From: Streptomyces endophytica | GTDB taxonomy: Bacteria > Actinomycetota > Actinomycetes > Streptomycetales > Streptomycetaceae | Direction of reading: 5' to 3' | DNA length: 64,000 bases | Assembly: GCF_026153355.1 (NCBI RefSeq) | Contig: NZ_CP110636.1 | Location: 5,146,001 to 5,210,000, forward strand | Shown: in pieces, positions 34,555 to 44,191 of the stretch | Layout: every line of letters begins with the position of its first letter | Position numbering within the stretch: the stretch's first letter is position 1 | Position numbers and translations under genes: made by a program | Notes under the pieces: model-generated | The model's input: only the letters and a program-made list of their open reading frames with translations | Told to the model about the DNA's origin: nothing | Databases searched by the model: none

Positions 34555-35517
34555 ATGGCGGCCGGCTCATTCGAGGGGCAGTACGTGTGGAGTCCGGCGG
34601 CCGACGACCGGGCGCTGGCCCGGGCCTGCATGGACGTCACCGCCGGGCGGTACCTGAGCGCACACGACGTCCTCAAGGAGACCCGCGACGATTTCGAGGT
34701 CCGCGCCCACCGCTCGCTCGTCCTGGCCTCCGTCGCCGCCGACTCGGACCTCGCCGAACGCTGGCTGGCCGAGGAGCCCGGCCCGGAGGCCGCCCTGCTG
34801 TGGGCCCGGGTGGCCATGGTCCGGGCGCTGCGCATGGCCGACGCCGGCGCGGCCGACCGGCGGCAGGGCGCGCTGGCGCGGATCGCCCGGACGGCGTGCG
34901 ACCGGGCCGCGAAACTGCTGCCCGAGGACCCCACCCCCTGGGTCGCCCAGCTGGCGCTGACCCGTCTCGACCGCCCCCTGGACCCCGCGCCGCAAGGGCT
35001 GCTGACCGCACCGCCCGGTCCCTGGTACCTCTTCGCCCACATCCTCCGGCTCGACCCCTGGCACCGTGAGGCCCACCACCGCTTCCTGTCCTTCTTCTTC
35101 CCCCGCTACGGCGGTGCCTCCAGCGCGAGCTGGGACGTGGCCGCCTTCCTCAGCCAGCGGGCGCCGGCCACCTCGGCGCTGCGGCTGCTGCCCCTGGTGG
35201 CCCTGGTCGAGGACTACGTCCCCGGGGCGCCGCTCGCCGATCGCACCTGGGAACAGCCCCAGTGGATCAGCACGGCGCTCGGCATCTACCGCAATTGGCT
35301 GCCTCAGGTGTCCGGATACCGTTTCACGCCGGTACTCGATCTGGCCTATCTGGCGCATGCGTTGTACATGGCGAAACACGAATTCGAGGCGCGTGAAGTC
35401 CTCACCGCGATGGGGCCGTACGCCTCCCGCATGCCCTGGAGCGCATTCGGCGACCCGGCGGAGCAATTGTCGAAAGCCAGACGTTCCTGCGGTCTCCCGG
35501 TACCGCACGACACATGA
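34555..35517 (+). CDS. Conserved hypothetical protein, TPR-like helical repeats
   Basis: A 320-residue protein with ATG 34555 after GGGAGGGG. The sequence is helical with repeat-like Ala/Leu spacing (LARACMDVTAGRYLSAHDVL, LARIARTACDRAAKLLPEDPTPWVAQ, LFAHILRLDPWHREAHHRFL), which resembles TPR superhelices. No catalytic motif is seen. It overlaps an ATG of the amino-acid permease (ATGA at 35514), so the two may be coupled. Confidence 0.65.
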   Translation: MAAGSFEGQYVWSPAADDRALARACMDVTAGRYLSAHDVLKETRDDFEVRAHRSLVLASVAADSDLAERWLAEEPGPEAALLWARVAMVRALRMADAGAADRRQGALARIARTACDRAAKLLPEDPTPWVAQLALTRLDRPLDPAPQGLLTAPPGPWYLFAHILRLDPWHREAHHRFLSFFFPRYGGASSASWDVAAFLSQRAPATSALRLLPLVALVEDYVPGAPLADRTWEQPQWISTALGIYRNWLPQVSGYRFTPVLDLAYLAHALYMAKHEFEAREVLTAMGPYASRMPWSAFGDPAEQLSKARRSCGLPVPHDT

Positions 35518-35549
35518 TGCGGAAAACTCCCCCCAGAAAGGTTGCGGTT

Positions 35550-37088
35550 GTGTCCGAGCGCACGTCAATAACCCGCTCGAAATCCCCCCACGCGGTCGAC
35601 CCGGCCACCCTCGACGATGACGCCACACTGCACGCCATGGGCTATCCGCGGAAACTCACCCGGAGATTCCGCGCGTTCGACAATTTCGCCATCTCGTTCA
35701 CCATCATCAACATCATCTCCGGGATCTTTTCGTCCTTCGGATTCGGCATGACCGCGGGCGGCCCGCGGATCCTCGTCTTCGGCTGGATCGGTGTGTCGGT
35801 CATGGTGCTGTTCGTCGGCGCCGCGATGGGCGAGATCGCCTCCGCCTACCCGACCAGCGGCGCGCTCTACTTCTCGGCCGGCAAGCTGGCCAAGCGGCAC
35901 CAGGGCGCCTGGTCCTGGTACACCGGCTGGCTGAACTTCGTGGGCCAGGTCGGCGGGACCGCGGCCACCAACTTCGCGGCCGCCACCTTCATCCAGGCCT
36001 TCATCGCGATGCAGTGGCCGTCCTACACACCGACGCCGCAGCAGACCGTGCTCATCACCGCCGCCATCCTGCTCGTCCAGGCACTGGCGAACACGTATAC
36101 CGTCCGGCTGGTTGCACTGGTGAACCGGATTTCCGTCTGGTGGCTGCTGATCGGCATGGTGGTGATCGTCGGCGCGCTCACCTTCGTTCCGGACCATCAC
36201 CAATCGCCCGCGTTCGCCACCCACTTCGTCAACAACACCGGCTTCACCAACGCGATGTACGGCGGAATGCTGGGACTGCTCGTCACCAGCTGGACCTTCA
36301 CCGGTTTCGACGGCAGTTTCCACATGTCCGAAGAAACCGTGAAGGCGACGGTCAACGCGCCCCGCGGCATCATGCGGGCCATCACCTGCTCCGCGATCAC
36401 CGGGCTGCTCCTGATGCTCGCCCTGGTCTATGCGATTCGCGACTACCGGCACGCGGCGGGCGCCGAGGCGCCGCCGGTGCAGATTCTCATCGACGCGCTC
36501 GGCCAAAGCACTGCCAAGTTCCTGCTGTTGATCGTCATCGGCGCGATGCTGTTCTGCGGTCTCGCCAACATGACCAGCAATACCCGGCAGATCTTCGCGT
36601 TCTCCCGGGACGGGGCGATGCCCGGCTCCCGCTGGTGGCATTCGGTGTCGGCGCGCACCCGCACGCCCGTCAAGGCGGTCTGGCTCGCGGCGGCCTGCCC
36701 GCTCGTGCTGGTGGTGCCCGGCTGGTGGTCGCACACCGCCTTCACCGCGGTGGTGAGCGTCAACGTCGTCGGGCTGTTCCTCGCCTACGCCGTGCCGATC
36801 TTCCTGCGGCTGCGGCTCGACGACTTCCAGGCCGGGCCGTGGCACCTGGGCCGCTACGGCAAGCCGGTCGCGGCGATCGCGGTGATCTGGATCCTGATCA
36901 GCAACGTGCTGTTCATGCTGCCGCAGGCGTCCCCGATCACCCCCGCCTCCTTCAACTACGCGCCCCTCGCCCTGGCCGTGGTGCTCGTCATCGCCACCGT
37001 CTGGTGGTTCGCCACCGCCCGCCGGCGCTTCCAGGGCCCGGTCAGCTACGGCCGCCCGGACGAGGTCGCCGCGATGGACCTCGTCTAG
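35550..37088 (+). CDS. APC-superfamily amino acid permease
   Basis: A 512-residue protein if GTG 35550 (behind AGAAAGG) is used; an ATG at 35514 overlapping the previous stop adds 12 residues. It has 12 TM segments. The first carries the APC signature (FDNFAISFTIINIISGIFSS), followed by TSGALYFSAGKLA and FTGFDGSFHMSEETVKAT. It belongs to the amino acid/GABA permease group; the substrate is not readable. Confidence 0.88.
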   Translation: MSERTSITRSKSPHAVDPATLDDDATLHAMGYPRKLTRRFRAFDNFAISFTIINIISGIFSSFGFGMTAGGPRILVFGWIGVSVMVLFVGAAMGEIASAYPTSGALYFSAGKLAKRHQGAWSWYTGWLNFVGQVGGTAATNFAAATFIQAFIAMQWPSYTPTPQQTVLITAAILLVQALANTYTVRLVALVNRISVWWLLIGMVVIVGALTFVPDHHQSPAFATHFVNNTGFTNAMYGGMLGLLVTSWTFTGFDGSFHMSEETVKATVNAPRGIMRAITCSAITGLLLMLALVYAIRDYRHAAGAEAPPVQILIDALGQSTAKFLLLIVIGAMLFCGLANMTSNTRQIFAFSRDGAMPGSRWWHSVSARTRTPVKAVWLAAACPLVLVVPGWWSHTAFTAVVSVNVVGLFLAYAVPIFLRLRLDDFQAGPWHLGRYGKPVAAIAVIWILISNVLFMLPQASPITPASFNYAPLALAVVLVIATVWWFATARRRFQGPVSYGRPDEVAAMDLV

Positions 37089-37174
37089 GGCCTGGCCGCA
37101 CAGCACACCCGGGCCCCGGGGCCCGCCGCCGCCCCCACCCCGCTGCCCCACCGGAAGGGAACCGATCACCCGTC

Positions 37175-38029
37175 ATGCCTGCCACCGACGAACTCACCGT
37201 CACCACCGCCACGCCCCACGACTGGCAGCAGGTGGTGCAGTGGGCCGCCGACGAGGAGTGGAACCCCGGCCGCGACGACACCGCCTGCTTCCACCCCACC
37301 GACCCGGACGGCTTCTTCCTGGGCCGCCGCGGCACCCGGCCCGTCTCCGCCGTCTCCGTCGTCAACTACTCGGCGTCCTACGCCTTCCTCGGCTACTACC
37401 TCGTCCACCCCGACCTGCGCGGGCAGGGACTGGGCCTGGCGACCTGGCGCGCCGCCGTCCCGCACGCCGGCACCCGGACCGTCGGCCTCGATGCCGTCCC
37501 GGCCCAGCAGGCCACCTACCGGCGCGCCGGATTCACCCCCGCCCACGAGACCATCCGCTACGGCGGGCGGCCGGTCCGCAACGGCACCCCGCCGCCCGAG
37601 GTCGTCCCCGTCACCGGCTCCCACCTCGACGCGCTCGCCGCCTACGACCGGCGCTGCTTCCCCGCCGACCGGCGCGGCTTCGTCACCCGCTGGCTGACCG
37701 CCCCCGGCCACACCGCCCGGGCGTACCTGCGGGACGGCGAGATCGCGGGTTACGGCGTGCTGCGACCGGCCCGCACCGGCCACCGCATCGGCCCGCTCTT
37801 CGCCGACACCGACCGGGTCGCCGAGGCGCTCTTCGACGCCCTGACGGCCACCCTCGCCCCCGCCGACGAGGTCGCCCTCGACATCCCCGGCCCCCGGACC
37901 GGCGCCCATGCCCTGGCCACCGGCCGCGGCCTGACCCCCCGGTCCCACACCCTCCGCATGTACACCGGCCCGGTCCCTCCGACGGACCAGCACCGCACGT
38001 ACGGCGTAACGAGCCTGGAACTGGGCTGA
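37175..38029 (+). CDS. Double GNAT N-acetyltransferase
   Basis: A 284-residue protein. The N-terminal GNAT domain has VNYSASYAFLGYYLVHPDLR and the acetyl-CoA loop GQGLGLATW; the second half is the C-terminal GNAT-like domain typical of this two-domain group (RAYLRDGEIAGYGVLRPARTG). The start ATG 37175 has only a distant purine-rich region. It follows the permease by 86 bases. Confidence 0.8.
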   Translation: MPATDELTVTTATPHDWQQVVQWAADEEWNPGRDDTACFHPTDPDGFFLGRRGTRPVSAVSVVNYSASYAFLGYYLVHPDLRGQGLGLATWRAAVPHAGTRTVGLDAVPAQQATYRRAGFTPAHETIRYGGRPVRNGTPPPEVVPVTGSHLDALAAYDRRCFPADRRGFVTRWLTAPGHTARAYLRDGEIAGYGVLRPARTGHRIGPLFADTDRVAEALFDALTATLAPADEVALDIPGPRTGAHALATGRGLTPRSHTLRMYTGPVPPTDQHRTYGVTSLELG

Positions 38030-38068
38030 CCGTCCGCCGGGCGCCCCGCCCAGGGGGCGCCCGGACGG
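38030..38068. terminator. Bidirectional hairpin between GNAT and DinB genes
   Basis: CCGTCCG..GGGCGCCCC (38030-38047) pairs with GGGGCGCCCGGACGG (38054-38068), with a CC bulge and a loop of about six bases. Confidence 0.7.
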
Positions 38069-38069
38069 T

Positions 38070-38576
38070 TCAGGCGCCCACGGTGCCGTCGATGCCCTCG
38101 CGGAGGAAGTCCGCGTGGCCGTTGTGGCGGGCGTATTCGTGGATGAGGTGGTGCATGACCAGGCGGAGCGAGACGTGCTCGCCCCAGCGGGGCTGGTAGC
38201 CGGTGACGTCGAGGGAGGGGGCCTGCTGCTCGATGCGGCGGGCGTGCGCCACCTCCTCCTGCCAGACGGCGAACGCCTCGGCCCCGGTGGAGCCGTCCGG
38301 GTCGTAGGCCGCCTGGTAGTCGCCCTCGGCGGACCAGACGAGTGGGATGTCCTCGCCGTTGATCACCCGGCGGAACCACGTGCGCTCCACCTCGGCCATA
38401 TGGCGTACCAGGCCGAGCAGCGTGAGCGTGGAGGGCGGCATCGAGCGGCGGCGCAGGTCCTCGTCGGACAGGCCCTCGGCCTTCATGGTGAGGGTCGCGC
38501 GGTGGAAGTCGAGGAAGGCGCGCAGGGTCTCCCGTTCGCCGGCGCGTACGGGCGGGGAGATGCGTTCGGTGGTCAT
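38070..38576 (-). CDS. DinB-family (DUF664) protein
   Basis: A 168-residue four-helix-bundle protein. Metal-type histidines are in LLGLVRHMAEVERTWFRRV and HLIHEYARHNGHADFLRE, matching the DUF664/DinB pattern. Relatives include mycothiol- and bacillithiol-dependent transferases. The specific function is unknown. Confidence 0.87.
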   Translation of the reverse strand: MTTERISPPVRAGERETLRAFLDFHRATLTMKAEGLSDEDLRRRSMPPSTLTLLGLVRHMAEVERTWFRRVINGEDIPLVWSAEGDYQAAYDPDGSTGAEAFAVWQEEVAHARRIEQQAPSLDVTGYQPRWGEHVSLRLVMHHLIHEYARHNGHADFLREGIDGTVGA

Positions 38577-38709
38577 GCCGGTCCTTCGGGAGGGGTGCGG
38601 GCGGGGAGGCGGCCAGGGCTTCGGGGCGGCGGAGCGGGAAAGTAGCGGAGCGTCCCGGTCTGGGGGACGATCTTCGTGAGTGCTCCGTAGCGCGCCGGGG
38701 AGGCGGCCG

Positions 38710-39540
38710 ATGGGATCTTCCCGAGTGGTGCGGGCCGCCGCAAGCCTTTTTCTGGCGGTCGCCCTCGCCGCGGGCTGCGCCCATGACGGCGGATCGCGCG
38801 TCCCGCCGCCGAGCCCGCCGCCCCCCGGGCCCTGGCACACGGTCTTCGCCGACGACTTCCACGGCGACCGGCTCAACCCGGCCCGGTGGACGACGTGTTA
38901 CGACTGGAACCAGGGCGGGTGCACCAACCGCGGCAACGACGAGCTCCAGTGGTACCGGCCCGGGCAGGTCTCGGTCGGCGGCGGCCGGCTCACCCTCACC
39001 GCCCGGCGGCGGGCGACCCGGGGTACGGACGGCCGCGACTACCCCTGGACCTCGGGCATGGTCTCCACCGGCCGCAGCTCCTGGAACGCCCGCCCGCGCG
39101 CCGTCTTCACCTACGGCTACTTCGAGGCGTCGGTGCGCATCCCCGGGCAGGGCGGGATGCTGCCGGCCTTCTGGCTGATGCCGGCCTCGCGGTTCACGCC
39201 GCCGGAGATCGACATCGCGGAGGTGCTGGAGATGCCCCGGTGGATCGACATGACGGTGCACTGGCGGGGCCCGGACGGCAAGGAAAAGGCGACCGCGGGG
39301 AGTTTCGGACCGGTGGACTTCCCGGCCGGTCACCACGTGTTCGCGCTGAACTGGGAACGCGACGCGCTCACCTGGTACATCGACGGTGAGCTCAGGTTCC
39401 GGGTGACCGATCCCGCGAAGATCCCGCACGTGCCGATGGAGCTGCTGTTCACCCTCGCGGTCGGCTACCCCGAGCTCCCGCCGCCGGGCGTGCACACGGC
39501 CCGGATGTCGGTGGACTGGGTGCGGGTCTGGCAGCACTGA
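38710..39540 (+). CDS. Secreted GH16-family glycoside hydrolase (lipoprotein)
   Basis: A 276-residue protein from ATG 38710. The signal peptide ends in lipobox LAAGC (Cys23). Catalytic motif E166-I-D168-I-A-E171 fits the GH16 pattern for nucleophile and acid/base. Further GH16 features are YGYFEASVRIPGQGGMLPAFWL and FALNWERDALTWYIDGE. It probably acts on beta-1,3- or mixed-linked glucans outside the cell. Confidence 0.9.
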   Translation: MGSSRVVRAAASLFLAVALAAGCAHDGGSRVPPPSPPPPGPWHTVFADDFHGDRLNPARWTTCYDWNQGGCTNRGNDELQWYRPGQVSVGGGRLTLTARRRATRGTDGRDYPWTSGMVSTGRSSWNARPRAVFTYGYFEASVRIPGQGGMLPAFWLMPASRFTPPEIDIAEVLEMPRWIDMTVHWRGPDGKEKATAGSFGPVDFPAGHHVFALNWERDALTWYIDGELRFRVTDPAKIPHVPMELLFTLAVGYPELPPPGVHTARMSVDWVRVWQH

Positions 39541-39552
39541 GCCGGTCGCGGG

Positions 39553-39594
39553 GCACGGGCCCGGCCCGGAGGCACTTCCTGGGCGGGCCCGTGC
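39553..39594. terminator. Bidirectional hairpin between GH16 and protease genes
   Basis: GCACGGGCCCG plus CCC (39553-39567, one bulged G) pairs with GGG plus CGGGCCCGTGC (39581-39594). It lies between two convergent genes. Confidence 0.75.
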
Positions 39595-39607
39595 GCTCCG
39601 GGCGGGC

Positions 39608-40384
39608 TCAGGTGGCGAGGTGGAAGCCGGCGCCGACGCCGCCGTGGGCGTTCATCTCGTCGAGGATGTTCAGGATCGGCGAACTGTGCTGGGCGCCCCA
39701 GGCGTTGCCGACCAGCGTCTGGCCGTCGACGACGGGGGAACCGGAGTCACCGCCGTCGGTCCAGATGAGGTGGGTGAACCAGATGTCGTGGGTGCCCAGC
39801 TTGATGCCGCAGGTCAGGCCGGTGCGGTGGCCTTCCTTGCACATCCGGGTGCCGTTGGCGGGCGGGGCGCCGAGGGAGGTGATGGTGACGCCGCCGACCG
39901 TGCTGGTCGGCGCGACCCGGCTCTCGTCCAGCTTGATCACCGCGTAGTCCAGGCCCTTGGGGCCGGAGTTGAGCAGGTTGTTGGGCGTGCTGACGTAGGT
40001 CACCGTGCCGATGACGCCGGTGTCCAGGTCGGGGCGGCTGTCGGCGAGCGGGGCGGGGGAGAAGGCCGTCCCGGCGGGCGAGCGGTCCCGGTAGACCTTC
40101 TCGCCGACCAGTTTGTTGCCCGCCTCGTCGATGAAGCAGTGGGCGTTGGTCAGGGCCACCAGGTTGCCGGCCGCGTCCCGGCCGACCGCGGTGAGGGTGC
40201 AGACGTAGAAGCCGGTGGGCTCCTGCGGGTTCGGCTGCAGCCGGAAGATGATCCCGGTGCCGCCCCCGATGGCGGTGCGGGTGTCCGCGCTCGCGGCCGG
40301 GGCGGTGACCAGGGACAGGGTGGCGAGGAGGAGGGCGAGGCCAAGGGCGCGTAACGCGCGTAAGTGACGTGACAAGAGGATCAC
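39608..40384 (-). CDS. Secreted trypsin-like serine protease
   Basis: A 258-residue protein if GTG 40384 is used; the open frame reaches ATG 40471 but without a ribosome-binding site. A signal peptide (LGLALLLATLSLVTAPAASA) is followed by the S1-type triad motifs LTNAHCF (His), LDYAVI (Asp) and GGDSGSPVV (Ser). A CKEGHRTGLTCG pair of cysteines probably forms a disulfide. An extracellular protease of chymotrypsin fold. Confidence 0.87.
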   Translation of the reverse strand: MILLSRHLRALRALGLALLLATLSLVTAPAASADTRTAIGGGTGIIFRLQPNPQEPTGFYVCTLTAVGRDAAGNLVALTNAHCFIDEAGNKLVGEKVYRDRSPAGTAFSPAPLADSRPDLDTGVIGTVTYVSTPNNLLNSGPKGLDYAVIKLDESRVAPTSTVGGVTITSLGAPPANGTRMCKEGHRTGLTCGIKLGTHDIWFTHLIWTDGGDSGSPVVDGQTLVGNAWGAQHSSPILNILDEMNAHGGVGAGFHLAT

Positions 40385-40508
40385 TTCCCGTTGCGGGGCC
40401 TGGACGGCCGGGGCGACGATGTCGGCTCCAGCCAACCGCTGACCGCGCTCCGCGGGGAGGCAATCATCCATTTTGGACTATGTGAGGTGCGTCACCTCGT
40501 CAGGTGAG

Positions 40509-41345
40509 TCAGCCCGATTCCCGTGACAGGGTGCCGGATTCCGACGGCCCGCCGACCGGGCGGCCGAGCAGGGCGCGGGTGCGGCGGTACAGGCGCCACC
40601 CCGTCGTGCGGAAGGACTCCCCGGCGGGATTCACCGGCGCGCCGCCGCCGCGGACCCACTGGGTGAACAGCTCCGGCCGGGTGTCCGCCCGCACCATCAG
40701 GCGGGGGATGCGCATCGGGTCGCGGTCGGCCGTCGCCAGGGCGTTGCGCACCGCGCAGGCCGAGGTCCAGCCCGCCTCCCGCACCGTGCGGCGGACCGCG
40801 CTGCTGGAGTAGCCGTGCGGATAGGCGAAGGCGTAAACGGCGTGGTTGAGCGCGTCCTCCAGCCGCCGTTTGCAGTCGACGACCTCGTGCCAGACGCGCT
40901 GCGCGGGCAGGGCGTCCAGCTGGGGGTGGGTGACGGTGTGGCCGCCGATCTCGATGCCGAGTGCGTCCAGGGTGGCGATCTGGCGCCAGCTCAGCATGGC
41001 GGCGGGCGGCAGCAGGCTGCCCTCCGGGGTGCCGCCGGGCGGATGCACGGCACCGGTGGTGATGAACACCGTCGCGGGCAGGGCGCGTTCGGTGAGCAGC
41101 GGTGCCACCGACCAGTAGAAGTCCGCGAAGCCGTCGTCGAAGGTCAGCACCGCGCAGCGGGCGGGCAGCGCGGGCCCGCCGCGGATCGCGGCGACCAGCC
41201 GGCGCAGCGGGATCACGGTGAGCCCGGCGTCCGCGATGCGGTCGAGTTGCTCGGCGAAGGCCCGGGGGGTGACCGTGTACGGCGCGATCCAGGGAGGTGG
41301 GTCGCTGGTCACCGAGTGGTAGAGGAAGACGGGCACGGCGCTCAT
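40509..41345 (-). CDS. Polysaccharide deacetylase (NodB domain)
   Basis: A 278-residue protein from ATG 41345. NodB motifs: LTFDDGFADFYW (metal Asp pair), IGGHTVTHPQLD (metal His pair) and FAYPHGYSSSAVR. No signal peptide is seen. Last gene of the surface-glycan operon, so it probably removes acetyl groups from the N-acetyl sugars of that glycan. Confidence 0.88.
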   Translation of the reverse strand: MSAVPVFLYHSVTSDPPPWIAPYTVTPRAFAEQLDRIADAGLTVIPLRRLVAAIRGGPALPARCAVLTFDDGFADFYWSVAPLLTERALPATVFITTGAVHPPGGTPEGSLLPPAAMLSWRQIATLDALGIEIGGHTVTHPQLDALPAQRVWHEVVDCKRRLEDALNHAVYAFAYPHGYSSSAVRRTVREAGWTSACAVRNALATADRDPMRIPRLMVRADTRPELFTQWVRGGGAPVNPAGESFRTTGWRLYRRTRALLGRPVGGPSESGTLSRESG

Positions 41346-41389
41346 GTCCGGTGTCCTTTCGGGACCCCCGTTCTGGACCGGAAGTGCTC

Positions 41390-44191
41390 TCAGGAGCCTC
41401 CTGGGGTGCGCTCCGGCAGGATGCGGTAGACGACCGCGTCGGCGGTGCGGTGGATGACGGGGTAGTCGGAGCGGTGGGCCAGTGCGCTCCGCAGATGGGC
41501 CAGGGTGCCCGGCGGCAGCGCGCCGGTGGCGGTGACCTGGGCCTCCTGGGCCCGGTTGAGGATCAGGTAGGCCGGGCGCGGCGGCCCCGATCCGGTCAGC
41601 ACGTGCAGCTCGGCCGCGGGGTCGCGGCGCACCTGCCACTGGTCGCCGGGCGCCGCCTCGGACAGCCAGATCCGGTCGTGGTACTCGTAATCGTGGTAGG
41701 CGTACGGGAAGTTGTCCGAGGCGCCGACGATCAACGAGCCCTCGGGGGCGTGCGTGGCGAGCCACTTGGCTGCCGAGGTCTCCGAGGCGGTGAAGTAGTT
41801 GACGTTCTCCTTGCCGAAGTACGCCAGGGAGAGCGCGCCGAACAGCGCCACGAGCACCAGCGGCACCGCCGCGGCCCGCACCCGCCGCAGCGCGCGGCGC
41901 AGACCGCGCCCGCGGGACGGGGTCAGCAGCGGGGGCAGCAGCAGCGCCGCGGCGCCGAACGCGGTCGCGGGCAGCGCGAACAGGTACACCCGGAAGATCA
42001 TCTCGCCGCCGTAGCTGTTGGCCACGGCCCAGGGCAGCGGTGCCACCGCGAGCCACGGCAGCGCGGTGCGCCGCAGCGAGGGCCGCACCAGCACCGCCAG
42101 CCCGGCGAAGAGGAAGACCACCGCGGACAGGATCCGGTCGGCCCAGGCGACCATCACCTGTCCGCTGGTGGCACCGGAGAGGCCGAGCAGCCCGGACCCG
42201 GCGTTCGACTCCGGCGTGGTGAGGCCGCCGATCAGGTCGTGGAGGTTCGCCTCGATGAACGGCCGGGCCGCGGTCGCGTCCCAGGCCGTCGCCAGCGCCA
42301 GCGCGACCAGTGCGACCGGCAGCACCACCCGGCGGTTGCGGCGGGGCAGGGACAGCAGGAGCAGCGAGCCGATCAGCATCACCGGGGTGAGCGGATGCGA
42401 CACGACGATGGTGGCGATCGCGAGCAGCACCAGCACCGCCCAGCCCAGTGATGGCCGGCCCGGTCGCGGCCGGCCGGGCCGCGGGAGGCGGTGGGCGACG
42501 GCCGCGATGACGCACACGTACAGCAGGAAGGCGAAGGCCTGCGGCGAGAAGTAGTCCTGGCCCACCCATGAGCAGCTGAAGAAGAGGAAGGCGCCGCCCC
42601 AGATCAGCCGCCGGCTGCGGGAGAAGGTGCGGTACAGCATCAGCAGCGGGACCACCAGCGCCGCGTTGATCAGCAGGGGGAACCAACTCGCGTACGAGCC
42701 CGGTGACGTGAGGCCGATATGGGTGACGAAGAGGTCGTTGAGCCAGAAGAAGCCGGGCCAGTGGGCGTAGACGGCCAGCCGGCCGGCCGCCGTGGGCAGG
42801 GTGCCGGTGTCCAGCAGGACGTCGGTGACCGCGACGTGCTTCCAGGCCCAGGAGTATCGCAGTTCGGGGTAGAGCGCCAACGGCGTGGCGTGCAGGAAGG
42901 TGATCAGCGCCAGCACATAACCGGTGTACTGCCAGGTGCGGCTGTGCCGGTCGGCCAGCGCCGCGCAGAACCCGAGAGCGAGCAGCACCAGCCCGGTCCA
43001 GTAGGTGACCGGCAGGACCTGCACCAGGCCCAGGTCGCCCATCGCGCCGAGGTCCACCCCGCGCAGCAGCGTGCACAGCCACAGCAGCAGCGCGGCGGGC
43101 AGCGCGAGCACCGCCAGGGCGCGCAGGGCGGCCTGGCCGCGGGTGCGTTCGACGGGGCGGCGCAGCCGGCCGACGGCGTAGCCGAGGACCGTGGCGGTCA
43201 CCCCGCTCACCAGCGCCGGCACCGTGCGCGGCGGTGCCTCGCCGCCCGGCCGCAGCCCGTCGGCCACCGCGGCCGGGAGGGTGTGGCGCAGATACGTGCG
43301 TTCGCTGGCCAGCGCCGGGCCGGCACCGGCGTGCCGGGCGACGGCCGCCTTCGACAGCCCCTCCGCGTAGCAGCGGGCCCGGAAGTACGCGCGGGTGGTG
43401 CGGGCGGCGGGTACGTGGTGGCGGACCGCGGCGGCCGGCTCGTACAGCAGCTTCCCGCCGGGGTTGCGGGCCGCGACCCGCAGGCAGAGCTCGGTCTCCT
43501 CGCAGCCCAGCGGGCGGGTGCCGATCCGGCCCAGGTCGGTGCGGAAACCGCCGGCGGCCAGCACCTCGGCGCGCCGGAAGGACATGTTGGCGCCGATGAA
43601 GTTCCGTACCGGCGCGCGGCGTTCGGGCAGCCCCTGGTAGGAGCAGCCGACCACCCAGTCGAACTCGCGGGGGAACCAGGCGGGCCGGCCGGTCTCCCAC
43701 AGGGGGCGGACCAGCCCGCCGACGCCGAGCACCCGCGGGTCGTGATAGGCGGTGAGCAGCCGGGCGGTCCAGTCCGGGTCGGCCGCCGCGTCGTCGTCGA
43801 GGAAGGCCACGATGTCGCCGTGCGCGGCCGCGACCCCGGTGTTGCGGCCACCGGAGAGTCCCTGTGCCTCGGCGTTGGGCAGCACCCGTACGCCGGGCAG
43901 CGCGCGCTCGGCCCGCCGGGCCAGCTCGGGGCAGTGGTCGACGACCAGCAGGATCTCGTCGGCCGGGTAGTGCTGGAGCTGCACCGAGCGGACGGCGTCC
44001 AGCAGTTGCCACCAGCGAGCGAGGGTGTACGCGCAGATGACGACGGTCAGGCTCGGCTCGGTGCGGGCCGCGGCGGTCGGAGCTTGCTGCACCCCCACGG
44101 TCGTCGACGCGCCACTGCACAGCATGCCGAGCACGAAGCGGACCGCCTGCAGCAGTCCGGCGCCCAAGAGGCGGAATCGGAGCGCGTTCAT
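41390..44191 (-). CDS. GT2 glycosyltransferase fused to a multi-TM GT-C-like domain
   Basis: A 933-residue protein; ATG 44191 overlaps the corrected flippase stop (ATGA). Residues ~45-330 are a GT2 domain: SLTVVICAYTLARWWQLLDA, VAFLDDDAAADPDW (DDD metal site) and ANMSFRRAEVL. The rest has about a dozen TM segments and an extracytoplasmic C-terminal domain (LIVGASDNFPYAYHDYEYHD), resembling GT-C enzymes of the mannosyltransferase type. Two sugar-transfer functions in one chain; the order of action is unknown. Confidence 0.82.
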   Translation of the reverse strand: MNALRFRLLGAGLLQAVRFVLGMLCSGASTTVGVQQAPTAAARTEPSLTVVICAYTLARWWQLLDAVRSVQLQHYPADEILLVVDHCPELARRAERALPGVRVLPNAEAQGLSGGRNTGVAAAHGDIVAFLDDDAAADPDWTARLLTAYHDPRVLGVGGLVRPLWETGRPAWFPREFDWVVGCSYQGLPERRAPVRNFIGANMSFRRAEVLAAGGFRTDLGRIGTRPLGCEETELCLRVAARNPGGKLLYEPAAAVRHHVPAARTTRAYFRARCYAEGLSKAAVARHAGAGPALASERTYLRHTLPAAVADGLRPGGEAPPRTVPALVSGVTATVLGYAVGRLRRPVERTRGQAALRALAVLALPAALLLWLCTLLRGVDLGAMGDLGLVQVLPVTYWTGLVLLALGFCAALADRHSRTWQYTGYVLALITFLHATPLALYPELRYSWAWKHVAVTDVLLDTGTLPTAAGRLAVYAHWPGFFWLNDLFVTHIGLTSPGSYASWFPLLINAALVVPLLMLYRTFSRSRRLIWGGAFLFFSCSWVGQDYFSPQAFAFLLYVCVIAAVAHRLPRPGRPRPGRPSLGWAVLVLLAIATIVVSHPLTPVMLIGSLLLLSLPRRNRRVVLPVALVALALATAWDATAARPFIEANLHDLIGGLTTPESNAGSGLLGLSGATSGQVMVAWADRILSAVVFLFAGLAVLVRPSLRRTALPWLAVAPLPWAVANSYGGEMIFRVYLFALPATAFGAAALLLPPLLTPSRGRGLRRALRRVRAAAVPLVLVALFGALSLAYFGKENVNYFTASETSAAKWLATHAPEGSLIVGASDNFPYAYHDYEYHDRIWLSEAAPGDQWQVRRDPAAELHVLTGSGPPRPAYLILNRAQEAQVTATGALPPGTLAHLRSALAHRSDYPVIHRTADAVVYRILPERTPGGS

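Noticed and set aside
40509..44120. One 1203-residue protein covering glycosyltransferase region and deacetylase
   Set aside because: Only the last 278 residues match a family (NodB); the rest is out-of-frame shadow of the GT2 fusion gene.
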